A DNA stretch of 64,000 bases from Thiobacillus sp. (GCA_019459055.1 JAIBEI010000022.1:1-64000), one strand, 5' to 3'; positions 7,921 through 18,810 are shown, counted from the first letter of the stretch. The notes: generated from the letters alone by a model not told the origin. Program-made: numbers and translations.

Positions 7921-10900
7921 TTGCGTTTAACCCACATCAAACTTGCCGGGTTCAAGAGTTTCGTCGATCCCACCGTCATTCCCGTTCCCGCGCAGCTGAC
8001 CGGCGTGGTTGGGCCGAACGGCTGCGGCAAGTCGAACGTGATCGACGCGGTGCGCTGGGTGCTCGGCGAATCGTCGGCCAAGCACCTGCGCGGCGAAACC
8101 ATGCAGGACGTGATCTTCAACGGCTCCACCAGCCGCAAGCCGGCATCGCGCGCCTCGGTCGAACTGGCGTTCGACAACGAACTCGGGCGCGCCGCCGGCC
8201 AGTGGTCGCAATACGCCGAGATCTCGGTCAAGCGCGTGCTCGACCGCAGCGGCGACTCCACCTATTACATCAACAATATGCGGGTGCGGCGGCGCGACGT
8301 TGCCGACCTGTTCCTCGGCACCGGGGTCGGCGCGCGCGCCTACGCCATCATCGAGCAGGGGATGATTTCACGCCTGATCGAGGCGAAACCGGAAGAACTG
8401 CGCGGCTACCTGGAAGAAGCCGCCGGCGTGTCCAAGTACAAGGAACGCCGCAAGGAAACCGAATCCCGGCTGAAGGATGCGCGCGACAACATGAACCGCG
8501 TCGAGGACATCCAGCGCGAACTCAAGACCCAGGTCGAGAAGCTCGCCGCGCAGGCCGAAGTCGCCCAGCACTACAAGCAATTGCAGGCCGACCTGACGTT
8601 TTCCCAGCATCGCCTGTGGTTTGCCCGCAAGCACGACGCCGCCCAACAGCGCGCGCGCATCGACAAGGATCTGGTCGAGGCACAGAACCGGCTGGAAGCC
8701 GAAACCGCCCGCCTGCGCCATATCGAATCCGAACTGGAAACTGCTCGCCAGACCCAGTTCGCCGGGCAGGACACGCTGAATACGCGACAGGCGACGTATT
8801 ACCAGGCGCAGTCCGAAGTCGCGCGCATCGAGCAGACCATGGCGCATCAGAACGCCACCCGCGACCGGCTGTATCGCCAGGTGCAGGATCTCACCGCACG
8901 TATGGCATCGCAGCAGGCGCGCCGCGCGTCCACGCAGGAGGCGCTGAACGAGGTGAACGCGCAGCAGCCCGGCCTTGAGGCCGTGCTGATGGAGGCCGAA
9001 GCCGCCGCGCGTCAGACCACCGACAGCACGCTGCCGCAGAAGGAAGCCGCGCTACGCGAGGCGCAACAAGGCGTGGGCGAAGCGCAGCGCGTGGTGTCGC
9101 AAGGCGAGCAGGCGCGCCAGGTCGACGAAAACAGCCTCGGCCACACCAAGCGCCAGCTCGAACAGCTGGACGCGCGCCAGCGCAAACTTGCGCAGGAACA
9201 AGCGCAGCTGCCGCGCACCGATACAGCGGGTCTGGCGCAGAAGCAGGTCGAGGTCGAGGAGATGGCGCAGACGCTGGCCACCGCGCAGGCCGGACTCAAG
9301 GAAGCCGAGACCGCGCTGCCCGAACTCGACGCCGCACGTAGCCAGCACACGCGCGAACTCGAAGTCTCCCGCAAAGCGCTGCACCAGACCGAAGCCGAAC
9401 TCGCCGCACTGAAAAAGCTGCAGGAAAGCCTGAAAGCCGACGAGAAGCTCGGTGCCTGGCTGCGCAACCGTGGCCTCGATGCCGCACCGCGCCTGTGGGA
9501 AAAACTGCGCGTCGCCCCCGGCTGGGAAGCCGCGGTCGAAGCGGTATTGCGTGAGCGCCTGCAGGCGGTGGCCGCCGATGCTGCCCCCGATTGGTTCGCC
9601 GACGCGCCGCCGGCGCGGCTGACCGTATGGGCCGGGGACGGCATTGCGGCGCCGGCCGCGGCGGAAGGCCTGGCCAGCAAAATCGCCAGCGACGATGGGG
9701 CGGTCCACGCAGCGCTCACCGACTGGCTCGCCAACGTGTACTGGGCCGACGACGCGGATGCCGCGCGCGCCCGCTGCGCCAGCCTGCAAGCCGGCGAATA
9801 CGCCGTCACCCCGCAGGGCCACCTGTTCACCCGCCACAGCGTCACCTTCCACGGCCCGCACACCGCGGTCGAAGGCATCCTCGCGCGCGGGCGCGAACTC
9901 GAACGATTGGCCAGCGATGCCGTGCGCCTGCGCGATGAGGTGGCGCAGCTCGAAGCCGCCTACGCCGAGACGCAGCAGCGCTACCTGGAACGCCAGCGCG
10001 AAGTCCAGGCGCTGCGCGCGCAGACCGGGCAGACGCAGAGCCGCCACCACACCGCGCAGATGGAGCTGCTGCGCCTGCAGCAGGCGGTGGAACGGGTGCA
10101 GAGCCGGGCGACGCAGATCGCGCAGGAACTGGAAGAAGTCACCCATCAGCAGACCAGCGAGCACGCCACGCTGGAAATGCTGGAAAACCGCCTCAAGGAG
10201 TACCGCAGCCAGGGCGACGACGCCCGCGAGGCGCTGTACGCCGCGCGCCAGCAGCGTGACCAGGCCGACCGCGCCGTGTTCGAGGCGCGCGAACTGCAGC
10301 GCGCCGCCGAGCGGCGGCACCAGGAAGCCGGCTTCGCGCTCACCACCTGCAGCAACAAGATCAGGGAACTCGGCGAAACGCTGGCGCGCATCGACCAGGA
10401 AATCGCCGACGACGAGACGCGCCTCGCCCAGGCGCGCGAAGAACTGGCCCGCCTGCCCGCCGACGCGCTGGATGTCGAACTGCAACTCGCGCTGACCGCA
10501 CGCACCGAGGCCGAAGCCGCGCTCGCCGCCGCGCGCGACGCGCTGGAAGGCCTGACCGCGCAATTAAGAAGCCATGATGAGGCGCGTCTGGCCTGCGAGC
10601 AGGGGCTCGATCCGCTGCGCCGCACCATCGAGCAATTGAAGCTGAAGGACCAGGAAGCGATGCTGATGCAGTCGCAGTTCGAGCTGCAGCTGCGCGAGGC
10701 GGCAGCCGACGAGGCCAGCCTCGAATCCGGCCTGGCCGACAGTCCCAGGCCCAGCCAGCTGCAGGCCGAAATCAACCGTCTGCAGATCGAGATCGCCGCG
10801 CTGGGCGCGGTCAATCTCGCCGCGCTGGACGAACTCACCCAGGCGCAGGAGCGTTCGGATTATCTCGCCGCGCAGTGCGCCGACCTGCTGGAAGCCGTCA

Positions 10901-11418
10901 CCACGCTGGAAGAAGCGATCCGCCGCATCGACCAGGAATCGCGCACGCGGCTGAAGGAAACCTTCGACACCGTCAACCAGCACATGGGCGAGCTGTTCCC
11001 GAAGCTGTTCGGCGGCGGCCAGGCCCGGCTCATCCTCACCGGCGACGAACTGCTCGACGCCGGGGTGCAGGTGTTCGCCCAACCGCCCGGCAAGAAAAAC
11101 GCCTCGATCCACCTGCTGTCCGGCGGCGAGAAAACGCTGACCGCGCTGTCGCTGGTGTTCGCCATGTTCAAGCTCAACCCGGCGCCGTTCTGCCTGCTCG
11201 ACGAGGTCGACGCCCCGCTCGACGACGCCAACACCGAACGCTACTGCAAGCTGGTCAAGGCAATGTCCGAGCACACGCAGTTCCTCTTCATCACCCACAA
11301 CCGCGTCACCATGGAAATGGCCCAGCACCTGGCCGGCGTCACCATGCAGGAGCCGGGCGTGTCGCGCATCGTCGCGGTGGACGTGGAAGAAGCGGTGGGG
11401 ATGGTCGAGGCGGCCTGA
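7921..11418 (+). CDS. smc: Chromosome partition protein SMC
   Basis: The 1165-residue ATPase of the bacterial condensin, which organises and segregates the chromosome with ScpA and ScpB (both encoded at 28.4-29.9 kb). Order: N-terminal ATPase half with Walker A GPNGCGKS (31-38), long coiled coil from about 170, hinge around 500-650, second coiled coil, and C-terminal half with the ABC signature LSGGE (about 1066-1070) and Walker B CLLDEVDAPLDD (D1094, E1095). The start is a TTG at 7921, which gives the canonical MRLTHIKLAGFKSF N-terminus; no in-frame ATG fits. In many betaproteobacteria zipA and ligA follow smc; here a toxin-antitoxin pair does. Confidence 0.95.
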   Translation: MRLTHIKLAGFKSFVDPTVIPVPAQLTGVVGPNGCGKSNVIDAVRWVLGESSAKHLRGETMQDVIFNGSTSRKPASRASVELAFDNELGRAAGQWSQYAEISVKRVLDRSGDSTYYINNMRVRRRDVADLFLGTGVGARAYAIIEQGMISRLIEAKPEELRGYLEEAAGVSKYKERRKETESRLKDARDNMNRVEDIQRELKTQVEKLAAQAEVAQHYKQLQADLTFSQHRLWFARKHDAAQQRARIDKDLVEAQNRLEAETARLRHIESELETARQTQFAGQDTLNTRQATYYQAQSEVARIEQTMAHQNATRDRLYRQVQDLTARMASQQARRASTQEALNEVNAQQPGLEAVLMEAEAAARQTTDSTLPQKEAALREAQQGVGEAQRVVSQGEQARQVDENSLGHTKRQLEQLDARQRKLAQEQAQLPRTDTAGLAQKQVEVEEMAQTLATAQAGLKEAETALPELDAARSQHTRELEVSRKALHQTEAELAALKKLQESLKADEKLGAWLRNRGLDAAPRLWEKLRVAPGWEAAVEAVLRERLQAVAADAAPDWFADAPPARLTVWAGDGIAAPAAAEGLASKIASDDGAVHAALTDWLANVYWADDADAARARCASLQAGEYAVTPQGHLFTRHSVTFHGPHTAVEGILARGRELERLASDAVRLRDEVAQLEAAYAETQQRYLERQREVQALRAQTGQTQSRHHTAQMELLRLQQAVERVQSRATQIAQELEEVTHQQTSEHATLEMLENRLKEYRSQGDDAREALYAARQQRDQADRAVFEARELQRAAERRHQEAGFALTTCSNKIRELGETLARIDQEIADDETRLAQAREELARLPADALDVELQLALTARTEAEAALAAARDALEGLTAQLRSHDEARLACEQGLDPLRRTIEQLKLKDQEAMLMQSQFELQLREAAADEASLESGLADSPRPSQLQAEINRLQIEIAALGAVNLAALDELTQAQERSDYLAAQCADLLEAVTTLEEAIRRIDQESRTRLKETFDTVNQHMGELFPKLFGGGQARLILTGDELLDAGVQVFAQPPGKKNASIHLLSGGEKTLTALSLVFAMFKLNPAPFCLLDEVDAPLDDANTERYCKLVKAMSEHTQFLFITHNRVTMEMAQHLAGVTMQEPGVSRIVAVDVEEAVGMVEAA

Positions 11419-11446
11419 GCCCTTGGCAAGGACTTCCCACTCCCGG

Positions 11447-11483
11447 CCAATCAAACTAAACTAATAAAACTTAGTTTGATTGG
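11447..11483 (+). promoter_or_regulatory. Inverted repeat, candidate operator of the toxin-antitoxin operon
   Basis: Perfect 13-bp inverted repeat: CCAATCAAACTAA (11447-11459) and TTAGTTTGATTGG (11471-11483) around an A/T-rich 11-nt centre. The right arm runs into the Shine-Dalgarno GGAGG of the antitoxin. Phd/YefM and VapB antitoxins bind palindromes at this position for autoregulation, so an operator is the best reading. There is no U tract, so a terminator for smc is less likely. Confidence 0.6.
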
Positions 11484-11491
11484 AGGTGGCC

Positions 11492-11737
11492 ATGCATACC
11501 GTCAATATTCACGAAGCCAAAACCCAGTTGTCGAAGCTGATCGAGCAGGCGGTGCAAGGCGATGCCTTCATTATTGCCAAGGCCGGGAAACCCCTGGTCA
11601 AGGTCACCCGGCTGGATGCACCTGCGACCGGGCAGGCCAAACGCCTTGGTTTCATGGCAGGTCAGATTGTCGTGCCGGACGATTTCGACCGCATGGGTGC
11701 CGAAGCCATCGAGCAGCTTTTTGGCGCAGAAGGATGA
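11492..11737 (+). CDS. Phd/YefM-family antitoxin
   Basis: An 81-residue antitoxin. The N-terminal half MHTVNIHEAKTQLSKLIEQ is the typical Phd/YefM DNA-binding and dimerisation fold, followed by FIIAKAGKPLVKV; the C-terminal part (RMGAEAIEQLFG) would be the toxin-binding tail. The ATG at 11492 follows GGAGG by 5 nt; an upstream TTG at 11480 is possible but lies inside the inverted repeat. The stop overlaps the toxin start (ATGA), the usual arrangement for phd-vapC type II systems. The antitoxin itself looks intact. Confidence 0.87.
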   Translation: MHTVNIHEAKTQLSKLIEQAVQGDAFIIAKAGKPLVKVTRLDAPATGQAKRLGFMAGQIVVPDDFDRMGAEAIEQLFGAEG

Positions 11738-12121
11738 AGCTGCTGCTGGATACGCACATGTTGCTCTGGGGCGGCGGGTTCGCCCGATCAATTGTCTCCC
11801 GCCGCGCGGGCCTTGCTGGAAGACCTAAATAATGAGTTGGTGTTCAGCGCGGCCAGCCTGTGGGAAATCGCGATCAAGCGCGGTCTGGGGCGCGCCGATT
11901 TTCAGGTCGATGCCCGGGTGCTGCGCCGCGGCTTGCTGGACAACGGCTATCTGGAGTTGTCGATTACCAGTGATCATGCAGTTTTTATTGACAGCCTGCC
12001 CGCTATTCACAAAGACCCGTTTGATCGCATCCTGATCGCTCAGGCGACGGTCGAAGGCATCACGCTGCTTACGGCAGATGCGCTGGTCGCCCAATATCCC
12101 GGTCCGATCCGGGCCTTTTGA
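11734..12121 (+). pseudogene. VapC-type PIN-domain toxin, frameshifted
   Basis: The first frame reads MKLLLDTHMLLWGGG and then leaves the family pattern. A second frame, open from about 11790, continues with SPAARALLEDLNNELVFSAASLWEIAIK and ends normally at 12121. Removing one G from the GGGG run at 11768-11771 restores LLWAAGSPDQLSPAARALLED and a 128-residue PIN-domain RNase with the expected first aspartate (LLLDTH), the SLWEIAIK helix and DPFDRILIAQA. As written, the toxin is disrupted after about 12 residues. Either a true loss-of-function frameshift or a homopolymer sequencing error explains this. Confidence 0.85.
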
Positions 12122-12173
12122 TTCTTACGAGTCTAGTCGGCGGCGGAAAATACAGCGCTGCTTGATGTAGTAA

Positions 12174-13529
<1,356 letters not shown>

Positions 13530-13553
13530 CCGGCAGTGCCAGCTTGTTGACGT

Positions 13554-13602
13554 GTAGGGTGCGCCTGCGCACCATTTTTCTGGTGCGCATGGCGCACTCT
13601 AC
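13554..13602. repeat. Dispersed palindromic repeat, copy 2
   Basis: An imperfect version of the palindrome at 1-55: GTAGGGTGCGCCTGCGCACCA, an AT-rich loop, then TGGTGCGCATGGCGCACTCTAC. It lies between the convergent ends of serS and mltF, where it may also end transcripts from either side. Confidence 0.8.
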
Positions 13603-13646
13603 ATTGTTTCTTCGGCGTAAGTTTCGGCCATGGGCCGACTACTTCG

Positions 13647-15059
13647 CTAACCCGGCGCGGCCGGCGTGTTTTCGCTGCTTCCCAGATTGATCATCGGGTT
13701 GAACTCCGGTTCAAGCCGCAGCAGGATGTCGTAGTAGTTGCGGATGTTCTCGGCAAAATGCAGGGCCTCGCCGCCGCGCGCGTAGCCGTATCGCATCACT
13801 TTTGAGTAGGTGCCGCGGCTCAGATACGGCAGCGCTTCCTTCACATCGACCCAGTTGTCCGGATTGCCGCCGCGCGCCTGCGCGATGCGGCGCGCATCCT
13901 CCATGTGTCCCTGTCCCTGGTTGTAGGCGGCCAGCGCCAGCCAGGTGCGGTCGGGTTCGGGAATGCGGGCGGGCAGGCTGTCTTTCATCAGCGCCAGATA
14001 GCGCGCGCCGCCCAGGATGCTCTGTCGCGCGTCGAGGCGGTTGGAAACGCCCATGCGGTCGGCGGTCTGCCCGGTCAGCATCATCAGGCCGCGCACCCCG
14101 GTCGGCGAGGTGGCGAGGGCATTCCACTGCGACTCCTGATAGCCGATCGCGGCCAGCAGGCGCCAGTCGGTCCCGGTGAGCGTCTGCGCCTCGTGAAAAT
14201 GCTGGCGCAGCGCGGGCAGCCGCTGCGGATGGCGTTGCAGGATGCCGAGGATGTCGCTGCGGTCCAGCCGCCTGACATGGCCGAAATAGCGCTCGTAAAT
14301 ACGCTTGATGGTGCCGTCCTTGCGCGCCTGCTCGACAAAGCGCGCCAGGGCATTGCGCATCGCCTGCGAACTTCGGGGCGGCAGCGCCCACACGATTTTC
14401 TGCGTGTCGCCGATGTCGAACGCCACGGCCAGCGCGGGGTAGACATTTCGCATCGGGTCGAAATCCATGCCGTTGATGACCACCGCGTCGTACTTGCCGG
14501 CCTGCAATTGCGCCAGCAGTTCCTCCGGCCAGACATTCTCAAGCGCCGCCCAATTCAGGGCTGGGTGCTTGCGCTTGTGGCGCATCAGGATGGGCGTGTG
14601 CCCGGAGCCGACGATCAGCGCTATTTTCTTGTCTGACAGGTCCGCCATGCTGCGCGGCTGTCTTTCGCTGGCGCGATACACGATATGAATCGGGGTCTCG
14701 AACAGAACCGGCCCGGAAATCAGATGTCGATCCTTGACGACAGCACGCGGCAGGGCCGCAGCCGCCAGATGGATATGATGGCTGTCGAGCAATTCGAACA
14801 ATGCTTCGGGGCGGGATTTTTCCGTCCACTTGAGCGACCAGTTCTGTGATTCACTGAAGGCCCAGATCAAGTCGTGCTCGAAGCCGGCGGGCTCACCGTT
14901 GGGCGCAACATAGTAAGTGGCCGGGCTGTTGCGCGCACCGACCCGCAACTCGCCGCTGATTTCAGGCGGCGGCACCGGCTGGCTGCACGCAGCCAGAACC
15001 AGGCTCACTGCAAGCGCGGCGCCCCTCCCGAAACCAGCCACTTTTCTTGTAATGGGCAT
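13647..15059 (-). CDS. mltF: Membrane-bound lytic murein transglycosylase F
   Basis: Cleaves the MurNAc-GlcNAc bond of peptidoglycan with 1,6-anhydro product formation. From MPITRKVAGFGRG the 470-residue protein begins with a lipoprotein signal whose lipobox is LAAC. An SBP-bac-3 (amino-acid-binding-like) domain follows (about 30-260: GELRVGARNSPATYY, GFEHDLIWAFSE), then a C-terminal SLT domain with the catalytic glutamate in AAIGYQESQWNALA and the structural AAYNQGQGHMEDAR. This two-domain order is diagnostic of MltF. The ATG at 15059 was preferred over the upstream one at 15098 because it puts the signal peptide at the N-terminus. Confidence 0.92.
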   Translation of the reverse strand: MPITRKVAGFGRGAALAVSLVLAACSQPVPPPEISGELRVGARNSPATYYVAPNGEPAGFEHDLIWAFSESQNWSLKWTEKSRPEALFELLDSHHIHLAAAALPRAVVKDRHLISGPVLFETPIHIVYRASERQPRSMADLSDKKIALIVGSGHTPILMRHKRKHPALNWAALENVWPEELLAQLQAGKYDAVVINGMDFDPMRNVYPALAVAFDIGDTQKIVWALPPRSSQAMRNALARFVEQARKDGTIKRIYERYFGHVRRLDRSDILGILQRHPQRLPALRQHFHEAQTLTGTDWRLLAAIGYQESQWNALATSPTGVRGLMMLTGQTADRMGVSNRLDARQSILGGARYLALMKDSLPARIPEPDRTWLALAAYNQGQGHMEDARRIAQARGGNPDNWVDVKEALPYLSRGTYSKVMRYGYARGGEALHFAENIRNYYDILLRLEPEFNPMINLGSSENTPAAPG

Positions 15060-15129
15060 GGCCCTAGTCTGCCCGAGTGTGAAATTTTCGTCCAGCAAAC
15101 CGCGCGGCTCGGTTACAATACGCGCCGCC

Positions 15130-15219
<90 letters not shown>

Positions 15220-15494
15220 ATATCTATTAACCAACTGATTTGGCAAGAATAAAAATCAGTCGGTTGTCACACGGGTGGTACAAGTAAGTGGTCCAAAGCT
15301 TATCGAGCATTGGACATGTATGCCTCGCCTGTTTTCCAATCGCGCTTGGCTGGGTCGCCCTCATGAAGGACGCCATCAGCAAGAATGCCGCCTGCTTCAA
15401 CAGTTCCGGATGATGCCTCGCTCCGCCACGGAGATGAGAGCGGCCATGAACGTTTTCCGGGATTGTGAATTTTTTATTCCAATGGATCAATCGC
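15220..15494. other. Gene-free interval downstream of the tRNA
   Basis: No convincing coding region. An imperfect stem-loop follows the tRNA: AACCAACTGATTT (15229-15241) and AAATCAGTCGGTT (15253-15265), one mismatch, around an 11-nt loop. It lacks a U tract on the plus strand. It could be a processing or termination structure. No integrase or repeated tRNA 3' end was found, so there is no evidence of a genomic island here. Confidence 0.5.
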
Positions 15495-15522
15495 TTGAAT
15501 ATTGTGATTAACTAAATATACT
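15495..15522 (+). promoter_or_regulatory. Sigma-70-type promoter for the H1-like gene
   Basis: -35 TTGAAT (15495-15500), 16-nt spacer, -10 TATACT (15517-15522), in an A/T-rich stretch that stands out from the surrounding sequence. It ends about 35 nt upstream of the ATG at 15557, which has a good GGGAGA ribosome site. Confidence 0.55.
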
Positions 15523-15556
15523 GTTTATTTCGTATAAATCTATTGGGAGATTGACC

Positions 15557-16078
15557 ATGGTCGACGGCACCAGGAAACCCGCCAAAGCAAAACCCGCGAC
15601 GCGCACGGCACGCACCACGACTGCCGTCCGCGCCAGGCCGGTCGCGCGGGCAAGGGCCGCCAAAGCTGCCGCACCTGCCGCTGGAAGCGCCGCCGCTACA
15701 GTCAGGTCCGCGGCAGCCAAGGCTGCAGCAGCAAAGAAAGCGGCGGTGCGTCCCCCCGTGGCCAGGAAGTCGCCCCCGGCAAAGAAGACGCCGCACAAAC
15801 CGGAGCCGATTGTTGCCAAGGCCAAAAAGGCGGGCAAGCCTGCCAAGACGAAAAAACCCAAGCTGGTCCGCGACAGCTTCACCATGCCGGATGGGGAATA
15901 CGCCCTGATTGCAGCGCTCAAGAAGCGCTGCCTGGATGCGGGGGTGTCGGTGAAAAAAAGCGAGATCCTGCGTGCGGCAGTTGCGAATCTGGCGAAACTA
16001 AGCGACGCCTCGGTGCTTGCCGCAGTTCGCCGTCTTGAAGTCATCAAGACCGGGCGACCCGCCAAGGGCTCAAAGTAA
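15557..16078 (+). CDS. Histone H1-like / AlgP-like Lys-Ala-Pro-rich DNA-binding protein
   Basis: About 173 residues in two parts. Residues 1-100 are a low-complexity, very basic Ala/Lys/Pro/Arg tail with repeated AKAA, PAKK and KPAK units, as in bacterial H1-like and AlgP-type nucleoid proteins. Residues about 105-170 form an ordinary folded segment (RDSFTMPDGEYALIAALKKRC, SVKKSEILRAAVANL, ASVLAAVRRLEVIKTGRP) that resembles a short ribbon-helix-helix-like or conserved betaproteobacterial domain. The likely role is nucleoid binding or DNA compaction. The start is the ATG after GGGAGA; the frame also contains a TTG two codons earlier. Confidence 0.75.
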   Translation: MVDGTRKPAKAKPATRTARTTTAVRARPVARARAAKAAAPAAGSAAATVRSAAAKAAAAKKAAVRPPVARKSPPAKKTPHKPEPIVAKAKKAGKPAKTKKPKLVRDSFTMPDGEYALIAALKKRCLDAGVSVKKSEILRAAVANLAKLSDASVLAAVRRLEVIKTGRPAKGSK

Positions 16079-16245
16079 ACGCTTCGTAAGGCGGGGCAGC
16101 CGAGGTGGTCGAGCCTCCCGGCCGTCAGACTTTTCTCTGCTTTTGGCCGCTTCATCCATCGAATGCGTTGGCCCTACTTCCAGCAGGCTTGAAAAATCCC
16201 CACATCACATCAAAATAAAGCCAGTAATTGAGGCTTAATCCTGCT

Positions 16246-16554
16246 ATGGCAACCAAGCGTGAAAGCAGTACCCTACTGGAACCGACTGCGGCAAGAGTGA
16301 CGCCGCCGCCCCTGTACAAGGTGCTGCTGCTAAACGACGACTACACCCCGATGGAATTCGTGGTGCTTGTCCTGAAGAAGTTTTTTGGTATCGGCCAGGA
16401 ACAGGCCACACAAATCATGCTCAAAGTCCATACTGAAGGCGTAGGGGTGTGCGGGGTGTTTACGAAGGACATCGCGCATACCAAGGTGGAGCAGGTTGTG
16501 GATTTCGCGCGGCAGCATCAGCATCCGCTGCAATGTACGATGGAGGAAAGTTAG
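16246..16554 (+). CDS. clpS: ATP-dependent Clp protease adaptor ClpS
   Basis: A 102-residue adaptor that binds the ClpA N-domain and delivers N-end-rule substrates to ClpAP. The core motif [22 protein letters not shown] is diagnostic, followed by [20 protein letters not shown] and [18 protein letters not shown]. The start is the ATG at 16246 (MATKRESS). Its TAG stop abuts the ATG of clpA with no gap, the classical clpS-clpA operon. Confidence 0.96.
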   Translation: MATKRESSTLLEPTAARVTPPPLYKVLLLNDDYTPMEFVVLVLKKFFGIGQEQATQIMLKVHTEGVGVCGVFTKDIAHTKVEQVVDFARQHQHPLQCTMEES

Positions 16555-18810
16555 ATGATTGCCCAGGAACTCGAAGTCACACTGCATATGGCGTTCATGG
16601 ACGCCCGGCAGAAGCGCCACGAATTCATTTCGGTGGAGCATCTGCTGATGGCGATGCTGGACAATCCGTCCGCGGTGGAGGTGTTGCGTGCCTGCGGCGC
16701 CAATATCGAGGCCATGCGCGAACAGCTTGGTGCCTTCATCGAGGAACACACCCCCAAGGTGGTGGGCGATGGCGAGGTCGATACCCAGCCCACGCTCGGT
16801 TTCCAGCGCGTGATCCAGCGCGCCATCCTGCATGTGCAGTCGTCCGGCAAGAAGGAAGTGACCGGCGCCAACGTGCTGGTGGCGGTGTTCGGCGAGAAGG
16901 ATTCGCACGCGGTGTATTTCCTGACCCAGCAGGGGGTGACGCGGCTCGATATCGTCAACTTCATCTCCCACGGCATCACCAAGACTCCGCAGGGCGAACC
17001 GTTGCCGCGCTCGGATGAGCCTTCCGAAACCAGTTCCGAAGCGCCTGCCGCTTCGCCGCTCGACAGCTTTGCGCAGAACCTGAACACGCAGGCGCTGGCC
17101 GGCAGGATCGACCCGTTGATCGGACGCGACCAGGAACTCGTGCGCGTGATCCAGACCCTGTGCCGCCGGCGCAAGAACAATCCCCTGCTGGTGGGCGAGG
17201 CCGGCGTGGGAAAGACCGCCATTGCCGAAGGTCTGGCGCGCCGCATCGTTGAAGGTTCGGTGCCCGACATCCTGGCGCAAAGCACGGTGTATGCGCTGGA
17301 CATGGGCGCCTTGCTTGCCGGCACCAAATACCGTGGCGATTTCGAGCAGCGCCTGAAGGGCGTGCTGAAGCAGTTGACCGATAATCCCAAGGCAATCCTG
17401 TTCATCGACGAAATCCACACCCTGGTCGGCGCCGGGGCGGCTTCCGGCGGCACGCTCGATGCATCCAACCTGCTGAAGCCGGCGCTGTCGTCGGGCAACC
17501 TGCGCTGTATTGGTGCGACCACGTACACCGAATATCGCGGCATTTTCGAGAAAGATCACGCTTTATCGCGGCGTTTCCAGAAAATCGATGTGCCCGAGCC
17601 CTCGGTCGACGAAACCGTGGCGATCCTGCGCGGCCTGAAATCGCGGTTCGAAGATCATCATGGCGTCAAGTACACGGCGGCCGCGCTGACCACGGCGGCA
17701 CAACTGTCGGCACGCTACATCAACGACCGCCATCTGCCGGACAAGGCGATCGATGTGATCGACGAGGCGGGCGCTGCGCAGCGCATCCTGCCGAAATCCA
17801 AGCAGAAGCGGACGATCACCCCGCGCGAGATCGAGGACATCATCGCCAAGATTGCGCGGATACCGCCCAAGACCGTGTCGTCCGACGACAGGAGCTCGCT
17901 GAAGACGCTGGACCGCGACCTGAAGGCGGTGGTGTACGGCCAGGATGTGGCCATCGATGCGCTGACCACCGCGATCAAGATGTCGCGCAGCGGCCTCGGC
18001 AATCCGCAGAAACCGATCGGCAACTTCCTGTTCTCCGGGCCCACCGGGGTCGGCAAGACCGAGGTGGCTCGCCAGCTGGCCTATGTGCTGGGGGTCGAGC
18101 TGATCCGCTTCGACATGTCGGAATACATGGAGCGCCATGCGGTGTCGCGGCTGATCGGGGCACCTCCCGGCTATGTCGGATTCGACCAGGGCGGGCTACT
18201 GACCGAGTCTGTCAACAAACACCCCTATGCCATTGTTTTGCTTGATGAAATTGAAAAGGCGCATCCGGACATTTTCAATGTGCTGTTGCAGGTGATGGAC
18301 CACGGCACGCTGACCGATGCGAACGGGCGCAAGGCTGACTTCCGCAACGTGGTGTTGATCATGACGACCAATGCCGGAGCGGAAATGCTCAACAAGGCGA
18401 GCATCGGCTTTTCCAACTCACGCGAAAGCGGCGATGAAATGGGTGAAATCAAACGCATGTTCACCCCGGAATTCCGTAACCGCCTCGACGCGATCATCCC
18501 GTTTGCTTCGCTTTCCGAGCCGGTCATCCTGCAGGTGGTGGACAAATTCCTGATGCAGCTGGAAGAACAGTTGCATGAAAAGAAGGTCGAGGCGGTGTTT
18601 ACCGACGCGCTGAAGGCCCACCTCGCCAAGCATGGTTTCGACCCGTTGATGGGCGCGCGCCCGATGGCGCGCCTGATCCAGGACACGATCCGCAAGGCGC
18701 TGGCCGACGAGTTGCTGTTCGGCAAGCTGGCGCATGGCGGGCGGGTGACCATCGATATCGACGCCAGCGACAAGGTCTGCCTGGAGTTCGAGGAGGCGGT
18801 TCCAGCGTAA
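16555..18810 (+). CDS. clpA: ATP-dependent Clp protease ATP-binding subunit ClpA
   Basis: A 751-residue Hsp100 unfoldase that feeds substrates to ClpP. Order: Clp N-domain (1-140, IAQELEVTLHMAFMDARQKRHEFISVEHLL), first AAA+ module with Walker A GEAGVGKT (about 214-221) and FIDEIHTLVGAG, second AAA+ module with Walker A GPTGVGKT (about 495-502), LLDEIEKAHPDIFN, and a D2-small domain. There is no ClpB-type middle coiled coil, which fixes it as ClpA. It is directly coupled to clpS; clpP is not in this window. Confidence 0.96.
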   Translation: MIAQELEVTLHMAFMDARQKRHEFISVEHLLMAMLDNPSAVEVLRACGANIEAMREQLGAFIEEHTPKVVGDGEVDTQPTLGFQRVIQRAILHVQSSGKKEVTGANVLVAVFGEKDSHAVYFLTQQGVTRLDIVNFISHGITKTPQGEPLPRSDEPSETSSEAPAASPLDSFAQNLNTQALAGRIDPLIGRDQELVRVIQTLCRRRKNNPLLVGEAGVGKTAIAEGLARRIVEGSVPDILAQSTVYALDMGALLAGTKYRGDFEQRLKGVLKQLTDNPKAILFIDEIHTLVGAGAASGGTLDASNLLKPALSSGNLRCIGATTYTEYRGIFEKDHALSRRFQKIDVPEPSVDETVAILRGLKSRFEDHHGVKYTAAALTTAAQLSARYINDRHLPDKAIDVIDEAGAAQRILPKSKQKRTITPREIEDIIAKIARIPPKTVSSDDRSSLKTLDRDLKAVVYGQDVAIDALTTAIKMSRSGLGNPQKPIGNFLFSGPTGVGKTEVARQLAYVLGVELIRFDMSEYMERHAVSRLIGAPPGYVGFDQGGLLTESVNKHPYAIVLLDEIEKAHPDIFNVLLQVMDHGTLTDANGRKADFRNVVLIMTTNAGAEMLNKASIGFSNSRESGDEMGEIKRMFTPEFRNRLDAIIPFASLSEPVILQVVDKFLMQLEEQLHEKKVEAVFTDALKAHLAKHGFDPLMGARPMARLIQDTIRKALADELLFGKLAHGGRVTIDIDASDKVCLEFEEAVPA

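Noticed and set aside
9052-10563. Minus-strand frame of about 500 codons inside smc
   Set aside because: Mirrors the coiled-coil codons of smc; no domain, start site or promoter.
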